Shown here: positions 1-6,006 of the stretch, piece after piece | How the letters are laid out: each line of letters starts with the position of its first letter | Position numbering within the stretch: the first letter of the stretch is position 1 | Assembly: GCA_003554345.1 (NCBI GenBank) | Contig: PWGE01000308.1 | Location: forward strand, 1-7,939 | Reading direction: 5' to 3' | From: Candidatus Sumerlaeota bacterium | GTDB taxonomy: Bacteria > Sumerlaeota > T1SED10-198M | DNA length: 7,939 nt | Translations under genes and position numbers: made by a program | The notes under the pieces: model-generated | Databases searched by the model: none | Seen by the model: the letters and a program-made list of their open reading frames with translations, nothing else | What the model was told of the DNA's origin: nothing

Positions 1-186
1 CACATAAAAACAGGTGCCGCATGCTATACATCCTTCTCCTTTGTATTCGGTTGCCACATAACCAAGCTTGTTGATGTTGTCCCCTTTTTGAAGAACTCTG
101 ACGGGACAGTATTCGATACAGAGATCACAGGCTTTGCAATGATCCTGATGAATAATAATACGATGTTTTTGTTTGTTTTCTGTCAT
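1..186 (-). CDS. Ferredoxin-type (2x 4Fe-4S) delta subunit of a 2-oxoacid:ferredoxin oxidoreductase, partial
   Basis: Only the first 62 residues are inside the window; the gene continues past the left edge. The visible part has one complete cysteine cluster, C17-x2-C20-x2-C23-x3-C27-P, and the first three cysteines of a second one, C53-x2-C56-x2-C59. The two are separated by a loop of the kind found in small delta (KorD/VorD/PorD-like) subunits. In that family the protein carries electrons from the thiamine-diphosphate oxidoreductase to ferredoxin in the cytoplasm. The start codon lies 5 bases after the stop of the acyl-CoA synthetase gene. The only purine-rich Shine-Dalgarno-like stretch is unusually far upstream, so translational coupling is likely. 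I infer that the catalytic alpha, beta and gamma subunits follow outside the window. A free-standing dicluster ferredoxin is the alternative. Confidence 0.85.
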   Translation of the reverse strand, partial: MTENKQKHRIIIHQDHCKACDLCIEYCPVRVLQKGDNINKLGYVATEYKGEGCIACGTCFYV

Positions 187-191
187 ATGAT

Positions 192-1841
192 TCAGGACGA
201 TTCCTTTGTAATCTGTAATTTTTCACAGGCTTGTTCCCGTAACCGGAATTTCTGAATTTTTCCATTTGCTGTCATGGGAAAACTCTCCACAAAAAAGACA
301 TAATAAGGGGTTTTATACCGGGCAATTTTACCCCGGCAAAAGTCCTTCACATCTTCCTCAGAAATAGAATCTCTTTTTTGGGGGATAATAAAGGCAGCCA
401 CCTGTTCGCCATACTTTTTATCAGGAATACCAACAACTTGTACATCCTGTATACTGGGCATTTTATAGAGAAACTGTTCAATTTCAAGAGGATAAATGTT
501 TTCTCCCCCTCGTATGATCATGTCTTTGAGGCGGCCTGTTATACGATAATAGTTTTCTTCATCATATGATGCCAGGTCCCGGGTATGAAGCCATCCCTCT
601 TCATCGATAACTTCCCTGGTTTGTTCGGGCATATTATAGTAGCCTTTCATCACATTATACCCCCGACAGCAGAGTTCGCCCTGTTCTCCCGGAGGACAGG
701 TTTCCTGTGTTTCGGGATCGATAACTTTTACCTCGATGCCCGGCAAAGGTTTACCTACCGTAGAAACCCGTCGTTCTATGGGGTCATCCGTCGCAGTCTG
801 GGTGATGACAGGTGATCCCTCTGTTAACCCATAAGCAATGGTAATTTCCTCACAATGCATTTTTTTGATCACTTTTTTCATGATTTCGATGGGACATGGA
901 GAACCTGCCATGATACCCGTGCGCAGAGAAGACAGGTCAAACATGGAAAACATGGGATGGTTGAGTTCTGCGATAAACATCGTTGGAACCCCATACAGGG
1001 CGGTACACTTTTCTTTTTCTACGGCTGCTAACGTAAGAAGAGGGTCAAAACTTTCCAGGATAACCAGGGTTCCTGCATGGGTGAGGATGGCCAGTACTCC
1101 TAACACACACCCAAAACAGTGAAAAAGAGGAACAGGAAGACATAACCGTTCTCTGATAGTAAATTTTTGACGCTCTCCTATATAAAAACCGTTATTTAAA
1201 ATATTATGGTGGGACAACATGACCCCTTTGGGAAATCCTGTAGTCCCTGAGGTGTATTGCATGTTTATAACTTCATGACAGTTCAGTTTTTCTCTGGCAG
1301 CATGAAACTTTTCTTCAGAATAATGTTTGCCCAGTAAAAGCAGTTCAGAGATATTATACATACCCCTGTGCTTTTGAGGACCAATAAAAATGACACTTTT
1401 CAGGTGAGGGAATATCTCAGATTGAAGGTAACCTCTCTCGTGCATTCTGAGTTCAGGGACCAGCTCATAGACGGTATTAACATAGCCGGTATCTTTGTAA
1501 CCATCAATAATTGCCAGGGCACGCATCTGTGATTGCTCGATGATGTAAGAAAGTTCATGCTTTTTATACAGAGTGTTTACCGTTACTAAAACAACACCGA
1601 TTTTAGCTGTGGCAAACATAAAGGTTAACCAATCAGGAACGTTACTTGCCCATATTCCAAGATGGTCCCCTTTTTTTAATCCAATAGAAAGTAACCCTCT
1701 GGCTAAAAAGTTCACCCGGTTGTTGAATTCCTGGTAGGTAAACCTTAAATCCCTATCCGGATAGACCATAAATTCCTGAAAAGGGTGTTTTTCAGAGATT
1801 TTTTCCAGAAAACTACCCAGTGTATGTGTCAGATAGTGCAT
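192..1841 (-). CDS. Acyl-CoA synthetase (AMP-forming fatty-acid/organic-acid CoA ligase)
   Basis: A full-length, 549-residue member of the AMP-binding (ANL) superfamily. It activates a carboxylic acid with ATP to an acyl-adenylate and then transfers the acyl group to CoA in the cytoplasm. Visible motifs are the phosphate-binding loop [11 protein letters not shown] (196-206), the YGLTEGSP motif (337-344), the ribose-contacting Asp422 in HTRDLA, the hinge GRLKD (436-440) followed by [12 protein letters not shown] (444-455), and NGKIQK (526-531) with the catalytic Lys528. Overall it resembles medium-chain/short-chain acyl-CoA synthetases (ACSF2/FadD3-like) more than acetyl-CoA synthetases. One oddity is that the usual TGD triad reads TRD (Gly to Arg at 421). 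The gene lies 25 bases after the XRE/cupin regulator with a GAGG ribosome binding site 7 bases before the ATG, and 5 bases before the ferredoxin subunit. This suggests its acyl-CoA is the substrate or product of the oxidoreductase. The exact acid cannot be read from the sequence. Confidence 0.92.
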   Translation of the reverse strand: MHYLTHTLGSFLEKISEKHPFQEFMVYPDRDLRFTYQEFNNRVNFLARGLLSIGLKKGDHLGIWASNVPDWLTFMFATAKIGVVLVTVNTLYKKHELSYIIEQSQMRALAIIDGYKDTGYVNTVYELVPELRMHERGYLQSEIFPHLKSVIFIGPQKHRGMYNISELLLLGKHYSEEKFHAAREKLNCHEVINMQYTSGTTGFPKGVMLSHHNILNNGFYIGERQKFTIRERLCLPVPLFHCFGCVLGVLAILTHAGTLVILESFDPLLTLAAVEKEKCTALYGVPTMFIAELNHPMFSMFDLSSLRTGIMAGSPCPIEIMKKVIKKMHCEEITIAYGLTEGSPVITQTATDDPIERRVSTVGKPLPGIEVKVIDPETQETCPPGEQGELCCRGYNVMKGYYNMPEQTREVIDEEGWLHTRDLASYDEENYYRITGRLKDMIIRGGENIYPLEIEQFLYKMPSIQDVQVVGIPDKKYGEQVAAFIIPQKRDSISEEDVKDFCRGKIARYKTPYYVFFVESFPMTANGKIQKFRLREQACEKLQITKESS

Positions 1842-1866
1842 GGATCAGCCTCGTTAAGTGATAGTT

Positions 1867-2442
1867 TCACATGGGAGTATGAATTACGGCAAGGATTCTT
1901 GCCCCTTTTTCATTTGCGCTCTGAACGCAATGGGGAAGAATGGAGTCGTAATATATACTGTCTCCTGCTTTTAAAGTATATTTCTTTTGACCATACTGAA
2001 TGCTGATTTCTCCTTCCAGTACATAAATAAATTCTTCACCTTCGTGCGTAGAAAGGTTAGGGTCATTGTCGGATGAAGGGGAAATGTTTATCAGAAAGGG
2101 TTCCATTTGCCGGTCTTTCTTGTTAGCGGCTAAAGAGAAAAAGTTCAGTTCAGAGCCGGAAAGTCGGGAAGAGTCTTTGAAGCGAATGACTTTTTGCGAA
2201 GCATCGGCCCGCACAATGACCGGTGAACTTGTTGTCTCATCATCAAGAAAGGTTCCCAGGCGAACTCCCAGACTACGGGCAATTTTCAATAAAGGGCTGA
2301 GCGAAGGGAGCATCTTGTTATTTTCGATGAACTCTATCATCTCTTCACTGACAGAAGACCGCTGGGCAAGCTCGCTTCGACTCAGTTTTCTGCTCTCACG
2401 TATTTGTTTAATCCGCTCACCTAATTGAATGTTTTTCTCCAT
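1867..2442 (-). CDS. XRE-family transcriptional regulator with C-terminal cupin domain
   Basis: A 191-residue cytoplasmic regulator. Residues about 7-62 form an XRE/HTH_3 DNA-binding domain; the helix-turn-helix lies around 20-48, with the typical LSRSELAQRSSVS and a following IE-N-K-PSL segment. A linker leads to a small-molecule-binding cupin barrel at about 112-189. Cupin motif 1 is STHEGEEFIYVLEGE, keeping His133, Glu137 and Gly144. Motif 2 has Gly160-Asp161 and Pro170-His171. Length and layout are normal for this family. It is the first gene of the operon with the acyl-CoA synthetase and ferredoxin subunit, directly behind a good promoter, so it probably controls its own operon in response to a metabolite. 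Whether the cupin binds metal or an acid/acyl ligand is unknown. Proteins of this design often sit next to AMP-binding ligase and 2-oxoacid oxidoreductase genes. The start shown gives the complete HTH and is preceded by a weak GGGG stretch. Confidence 0.9.
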   Translation of the reverse strand: MEKNIQLGERIKQIRESRKLSRSELAQRSSVSEEMIEFIENNKMLPSLSPLLKIARSLGVRLGTFLDDETTSSPVIVRADASQKVIRFKDSSRLSGSELNFFSLAANKKDRQMEPFLINISPSSDNDPNLSTHEGEEFIYVLEGEISIQYGQKKYTLKAGDSIYYDSILPHCVQSANEKGARILAVIHTPM

Positions 2443-2477
2443 CGGTAGAACCCCATAGTAATTGTGCAGTACGTGCC

Positions 2478-2505
2478 ATTATACTCCAGGAACGGAAAAA
2501 TGCAA
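2478..2505 (-). promoter_or_regulatory. Sigma70-type promoter of the regulator/ligase/ferredoxin operon
   Basis: Read on the minus strand, a -35 box TTGCAT (2500-2505) and a perfect -10 box TATAAT (2478-2483) are 16 bases apart. This predicts transcription starting near 2471 and a leader of about 28 bases before the regulator ATG. Because the first gene encodes a DNA-binding regulator, an operator probably overlaps this promoter, but I see no convincing dyad in it. Confidence 0.7.
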
Positions 2506-2624
2506 ATGAGGGAGTGAGGTAAAAACAAGACGACAGAAAAATTTTTTACTGTTCATGAAAGGCTGAAGAGAAATGTGGTGTTGACAAACTCAGACAATGA
2601 TCCTTCCCTGACTTATCAGTTACA

Positions 2625-2660
2625 CAGACCATTTTTTCTGACAGGCAAAAAAGCAGTCTG
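2625..2660. repeat. Imperfect A/T-rich inverted repeat, possible weak terminator
   Basis: CAGAC (2625-2629) pairs with GTCTG (2656-2660), and TTTTTT (2632-2637) pairs with AAAAAA (2647-2652). The two stems are separated by a small asymmetric bulge and close a 9-base loop. It lies about 85 bases after the stop of the minus-strand glycosyltransferase. On that strand it is not followed by a U-run, so a terminator role is only a possibility. Confidence 0.3.
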
Positions 2661-2742
2661 AAAAAAATTCTCCTATCTGAAAAGCAGCAAAACGATAAGA
2701 TCTTATGGGGGACAGGGCATGATTGTCATAATGCAGAGATGA

Positions 2743-3963
2743 TTACAAGTCACGGAAAGTTTTTCGGTAATATTTTTCATATATATGATCCCAGGTGTAT
2801 TGCTGGAGAACTTTTTTTCTTCCCTGTTCTCCCATTTCCCTGCATTTTTGATGATCATCAAGCAGGTGTTCCAGGTAAAAGACCATTTGATCAACATTAT
2901 TGGGCTCTATGATGTAACCCTCCTTACCGTGGTCAAATATTTGTCCAAGGCCGCCTACGTTTGTTACGATGAGAGGTCTGCCCGTTGCCATGTCTTCCAG
3001 GGCGACAATGCCGAAAGGTTCTGGCCAGATAGAGGGAACCACACAGATGGTTGATTCATGATATAAAGAAGGGAGTTGATTCATGGGGCGCCATGGAACA
3101 TGTTCAAGAAAAGGGAGGTTTTCTTTTACAGGGAACCGGGCTGTATATTTAACTTTAAAATCCTTTCTTTTGTTGTAAAGTTTTCTGCAGGCCTTAAGAA
3201 GAAAAGGAAACCCTTTTAAGGGATCATTGACCCGACCCGGAATAAGAATGACACCGGGAGACTGTCTGGGAACAGGTTGAAAGGAAAAAAGTTCGGGATC
3301 AATACCTGACGGTGTCAGGCGGGTATTTGGATTATACCTATCAATGAGTTTTTTGATGAAGGTATTGTAACAGATGATTGTATCAGCTTCCCGAAGCATC
3401 TGGCGGACCTTCTCAGGAAAAAAAGGGCTGAACGCTCTGCCTGCCACATAGTCGTCGATAAAGAACCAGCTGCGGTGACGAAAAAAATTTGAGAGGCAAC
3501 AGAACTGACAGAATAAATGATCCTTTATTCCTGACAGGTGGAAACGACGACAGAGTTTTTGACGGAAGGTAAATAACCCGAAATTTTTCAGACAAAGGGA
3601 TTCATATGCGTAAAAACGCAGTACCCGACGGTATCCTTTCAAGGCATGAAAAATTCTTGGTTTGGTATATAAAGCATCGGCAATGAAGACAACATCGGGA
3701 TTGAATTGATCTACAGCTTTTTTAAAGGCTCGAGTTAATCCCTTCCCATGAAATTCTGCCCGGGAAATTGGAAGAATCTTGACCGGAAAATCTAATGATT
3801 CCAGTATCTGGCCTCGTGGAAAATGATAGTCATAAGCCGGGGCAAAGAGACAGACTTCAAAATCTCCGGCAAGACGCTGAGTAATTTCCTTAATATCTGT
3901 TCTGGCTCCTCCGTCCGGAGGCCAGCGAAAAAGTAAATCTATGACTGCTATCTTCTTTTTCAT
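2743..3963 (-). CDS. Glycosyltransferase family 4 (GT-B fold)
   Basis: A 406-residue cytoplasmic or membrane-associated retaining glycosyltransferase that would move a sugar from a nucleotide-sugar donor to a glycan or lipid acceptor. The N-terminal Rossmann half opens with a beta strand and a glycine-containing acceptor loop (PPDGGARTD, 15-23). The C-terminal half has the donor-binding PGRVNDPLKG (242-251) and the EX7E motif EPFGIVALE (Glu315 and Glu323), followed by the GRPLIVTNVGG loop; these define GT1/GT4 (PF00534-like) enzymes. Between the halves is a cysteine-rich stretch (Cys124, 138, 152, 155, 156), resembling the C...CxxC insert of some GT4 proteins. The start shown is the ATG before KKKIAV; an in-frame TTG six codons upstream is possible, and neither has a clear ribosome binding site. 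The gene stands alone, with a 377-base gap before it. The sugar and acceptor cannot be told. Confidence 0.88.
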   Translation of the reverse strand: MKKKIAVIDLLFRWPPDGGARTDIKEITQRLAGDFEVCLFAPAYDYHFPRGQILESLDFPVKILPISRAEFHGKGLTRAFKKAVDQFNPDVVFIADALYTKPRIFHALKGYRRVLRFYAYESLCLKNFGLFTFRQKLCRRFHLSGIKDHLFCQFCCLSNFFRHRSWFFIDDYVAGRAFSPFFPEKVRQMLREADTIICYNTFIKKLIDRYNPNTRLTPSGIDPELFSFQPVPRQSPGVILIPGRVNDPLKGFPFLLKACRKLYNKRKDFKVKYTARFPVKENLPFLEHVPWRPMNQLPSLYHESTICVVPSIWPEPFGIVALEDMATGRPLIVTNVGGLGQIFDHGKEGYIIEPNNVDQMVFYLEHLLDDHQKCREMGEQGRKKVLQQYTWDHIYEKYYRKTFRDL

Positions 3964-3994
3964 AGGACTTTTTATTATCAACGTGCGAAAACAG

Positions 3995-4014
3995 ACAAGA
4001 TCTCAAGATATTGT
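3995..4014. promoter_or_regulatory. 20-base near-perfect palindrome, candidate operator of the glycosyltransferase gene
   Basis: ACAAGATCTCAAGATATTGT has 8 of 10 symmetric positions matching (mismatches only at the fifth pair and at the centre). It lies 31 bases before the glycosyltransferase ATG. The length and symmetry suit a dimeric DNA-binding protein, but no regulator is known for it and A/T-rich DNA gives such dyads by chance fairly often. Confidence 0.3.
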
Positions 4015-4058
4015 TTTTTCAGTCATCAGAAAAAAGTGTTCAAAAATTATCTTTCAAA

Positions 4059-4082
4059 TCTACAGTCCTTATTGACTGTTGA
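4059..4082. repeat. Inverted repeat (ACAGTC-6-GACTGT)
   Basis: Perfect 6-base arms (4062-4067 and 4074-4079) flank CTTATT. One mismatch further out, two more pairs extend the stem. No T-run follows on either strand, so a terminator is unlikely. It may be an RNA hairpin in the glycosyltransferase leader or a protein-binding dyad. Confidence 0.35.
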
Positions 4083-4155
4083 AGTATATCTCCTACCGGC
4101 TTAATTTTACTGGTGATGTGTCATGACTTTGAGGTTCGGGTTCTTTAAAAAAAAC

Positions 4156-4164
4156 ATTATAACA
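4156..4164 (-). promoter_or_regulatory. Extended -10 promoter candidate upstream of the glycosyltransferase
   Basis: On the minus strand the sequence TGTTATAAT gives a perfect TATAAT -10 box (4156-4161) preceded by the TGn extension (4162-4164). No good -35 hexamer is present at the usual distance, as is common for extended -10 promoters. Transcription would start near 4149, giving a leader of about 185 bases to the glycosyltransferase. Confidence 0.45.
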
Positions 4165-4175
4165 CAGGCAACAAA

Positions 4176-4206
4176 GAATGCTTGATTTTGCCCGTATTAA
4201 GCATTC
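4176..4206 (-). terminator. Hairpin after the radical SAM gene, possible weak terminator
   Basis: Perfect 8-base arms GAATGCTT/AAGCATTC enclose a 15-base loop. On the minus strand the second arm is followed by only TTTGTTG, so the U-tract is poor. It lies about 135 bases past the stop of the radical SAM gene and immediately before the extended -10 promoter, a sensible position for a transcript end. The hairpin is clear, the terminator function is not. Confidence 0.3.
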
Positions 4207-4340
4207 CATCATTTTGGAAACGATGGTTGAAAGGACGGACGGGGTTGCGATTTGGATAGAAATACAATGAGTCCGATCAGATAGATGTTTTGGCAGGGGC
4301 GTGTTACTATCGGCCTGAATCACACGCACTTAAAGGCCTG

Positions 4341-5804
4341 TTATTTTCCGGAAAGATGTTCTCGTAATTTTTTATAACCCCAGGCTGGGTGTCTCAATGA
4401 ATACAGGATTTTTTGGGCTCTTTGTCTTCTTTTTCTTCGGGAACAGTGTTTTTCCCAGGCTTGACAGGCTTCTCGATGGATTTGTTCTAATTCCTTTGCT
4501 TCAAGGTGGTTGGTTTTGATGACAGAGGTGCTAAAACCATCATAATCGTTCCAGTTTGCTGATACAAGATGTCCTTTTTGTTGCATCTCTTCAAAAAAGC
4601 GGGACCCGGGAAAAGGAGTAACAATAGAAAACTGAACCGAGTCAGGATCCATTTCGAGGGCAAAATTCAAGGTCTCGGCAGCTGTTTCCCGGGTCTCTCC
4701 GGGCAGTCCAAAGGTGAAGGTTAAATGCATTTTTATTCCCAGTTTTTTTGTAAACAGACAAACGTCCCTCACTTTTTTAAGATCAAGAGCCTTTCCGCAC
4801 TGGTCTACAATCTGTTGATTGTAGGATTCAATACCGTATTTAACCGCGTATAAACCACTCTTTTTTAAGAAAGCAAGGAGCTGTTCATTCAGCAAATCAG
4901 CCCGAGCCATAAACCCCCAGGGAACATTGAAATTCCTTTCAATAAAACCCCTGGCAATTTCCTTGATCCGCTCATGCCCGATATTGAAAGTATCATCATC
5001 GAAATATACAGAGCGATAAATACCGGTATCAAGACACTGTTCTATTTCATCCAGGACCAATTGAGGGTCACGTGGACGGTACCTGTGAGAACCATACATG
5101 AGCTGAGGCCAGGAACAAAAACTACACTGATAGGGGCATCCCCTGCTCGCCCACATTTGCAGGCTTGGATAAGGTATTTCACAAAACCCGTCATAGTATT
5201 TTTCCATGGGTAAAAGATGCCTTGCCGGAAAAGGCAGTGAATCAATATCCTGGTCAAGGGGTCGCGGTTTTGTTTTGATAACTTCTTCCTTACCTCGAAA
5301 AAGTATGCCGGGTATATGTTCGTAGTTTCTATCTTTCTCAAAAGCCTGGACGATCTGAAGCACAGTTTTTTCATATTCACCATCAATAGTCATATTTACT
5401 ATATCCTGATTCTGAAGGAAATCTTTGTTTTTTAAGTGATGATGAGCTCCGCAAAAGATAAGCAGCTCAGGTTTTGCCTTGCTTTTTATTTCCCTGGCGA
5501 TGGAATAATCGACATCAAAAGAAGGGATGGAGGTTTCCAGGATCACAATATGAGGAGAAAAATCGATTACTTTTTCCAGGAACTTTTCATTACTGAGCCG
5601 TAGAGCAACAGCATCTAACAGAGAAATTTCGAATCCATGCTTTTCTAATAAGGCAGCAGTATAAGCAAGGAAAAAGGGGAAGGGTACGTACTTTTCCTCC
5701 TCTTTCCTCAAATGCGGCCACCTGGAACCTGCACGGACTCCATAATACCCTTTTCTATACCAGGGAGCATTACCTAAAAATATACGGGGTTTTTTCATAC
5801 GCAT
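4341..5804 (-). CDS. B12-binding-domain radical SAM protein
   Basis: A 487-residue enzyme. Residues about 1-155 form a Rossmann-like cobalamin-binding domain without the classical DxHxxG motif, as is usual in this branch, and end in the characteristic DGEYEKTV. After the linker DSLPFPARHLLP comes the radical SAM barrel. It has the 4Fe-4S ligands C223-x3-C227-x2-C230 within SRGCPYQCSFC, the following VYFDDDTFN strand (266-274) and the GLPGET loop (366-371). Known relatives (BchE/HpnJ-type, class B methylases) use SAM and often cobalamin for methylations, ring closures or C-C bond changes on lipids, tetrapyrroles or glycans. The actual substrate is unknown. The C-terminus is strongly basic (SRRKRRQRAQK, 455-465), perhaps for membrane or polyanion contact. 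The first ATG is used here; a second in-frame ATG two codons later is equally possible, and neither has a clear ribosome binding site. Confidence 0.9.
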   Translation of the reverse strand: MRMKKPRIFLGNAPWYRKGYYGVRAGSRWPHLRKEEEKYVPFPFFLAYTAALLEKHGFEISLLDAVALRLSNEKFLEKVIDFSPHIVILETSIPSFDVDYSIAREIKSKAKPELLIFCGAHHHLKNKDFLQNQDIVNMTIDGEYEKTVLQIVQAFEKDRNYEHIPGILFRGKEEVIKTKPRPLDQDIDSLPFPARHLLPMEKYYDGFCEIPYPSLQMWASRGCPYQCSFCSWPQLMYGSHRYRPRDPQLVLDEIEQCLDTGIYRSVYFDDDTFNIGHERIKEIARGFIERNFNVPWGFMARADLLNEQLLAFLKKSGLYAVKYGIESYNQQIVDQCGKALDLKKVRDVCLFTKKLGIKMHLTFTFGLPGETRETAAETLNFALEMDPDSVQFSIVTPFPGSRFFEEMQQKGHLVSANWNDYDGFSTSVIKTNHLEAKELEQIHREACQAWEKHCSRRKRRQRAQKILYSLRHPAWGYKKLREHLSGK

Positions 5805-5819
5805 TATCTTATTTCGTGT

Positions 5820-5847
5820 ATTCTAATACAAATATTTAAGTTGTAAA
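5820..5847 (-). promoter_or_regulatory. Promoter of the radical SAM gene
   Basis: On the minus strand TTTACA (5842-5847) and TAGAAT (5820-5825) are spaced by 16 bases; each matches the sigma70 consensus at five of six positions. Transcription would begin near 5813, leaving about 9 bases before the first ATG. That fits the absence of a ribosome binding site. A GTTGT/ACAAC inverted repeat (5840-5857) overlaps the -35 box and could be a regulator site. Confidence 0.5.
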
Positions 5848-5853
5848 AAATAA

Positions 5854-5988
5854 CAACCACGAAAAGGATTTGTTGAAGGAAAAAGCGAAATATATCAGGA
5901 TGGTTATCATATCCAGCTGTTGTATGAAATTGATGAGGTGGAAAATGTTAATCTATCGTGGTTATATGCCATTCATTATGTCGGGTAA
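5854..5988 (+). other. Headless protein-like open frame, possible gene remnant
   Basis: Forty-four codons are open between two in-frame stops on the plus strand, opposite to both neighbouring genes. The composition looks protein-like: acidic and aromatic, with no rare-codon runs (for example EGKSEIYQDGYHIQ and a Trp/Tyr-rich end, WLYAIHYVG). There is no ATG, GTG or TTG in the first part and no ribosome binding site, so it is not an intact gene as it stands. It may be the 3' remnant of a decayed gene or a chance open frame. I do not recognise the family. Confidence 0.2.
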
Positions 5989-6006
5989 TCCCCACCTTTT
6001 CAGTTT

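Larger units (their letters stand above)
2443..2742. other. Intergenic region between glycosyltransferase and XRE/cupin regulator
   Basis: These 300 bases hold no supportable gene. Besides the operon promoter at the left end, they contain an imperfect inverted repeat (CAGAC...GTCTG enclosing T6...A6, 2625-2660) and a perfect 12-base palindrome ATAAGATCTTAT (2695-2706). There is also a weaker interrupted dyad GCAT...ATGC (2717-2734) just after the glycosyltransferase stop. No classical GC-rich hairpin plus T-run terminator is present. The glycosyltransferase transcript may end at the A/T-rich inverted repeat or by Rho. Confidence 0.6.
3964..4340. other. 377-base intergenic region with nested inverted repeats
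   Basis: No convincing gene lies here. On the minus strand, from the radical SAM stop towards the glycosyltransferase, it holds in order: a hairpin with 8-base arms (4176-4206), an extended -10 promoter (4156-4164), a hairpin with ACAGTC/GACTGT arms (4059-4082), a T6C...GA6 inverted repeat (4014-4035) and a near-perfect 20-base palindrome (3995-4014). A 78-codon minus-strand frame starting with GTG (4093-4329) and a 30-codon plus-strand frame (4178-4270) overlap each other; neither is a secure gene. If the promoter is real, the glycosyltransferase has a structured leader of about 185 bases. Confidence 0.55.

Noticed and set aside
2581-2609. TTGACA on the plus strand as a rightward promoter
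   Set aside because: No -10-like hexamer lies at the right distance and no plus-strand gene follows.
4093-4329. 78-codon minus-strand frame starting with GTG just after the radical SAM gene
   Set aside because: It has no ribosome binding site, an unprotein-like composition, and contains the hairpin and extended -10 promoter of the intergenic region; a competing frame lies on the other strand.
5935-6001. Pairing of GGTGG (near 5937) with CCACC (near 5992) as a terminator of the serine hydrolase
   Set aside because: Only a 5-base stem with a loop of about 50 bases and no T-run; not a credible terminator.
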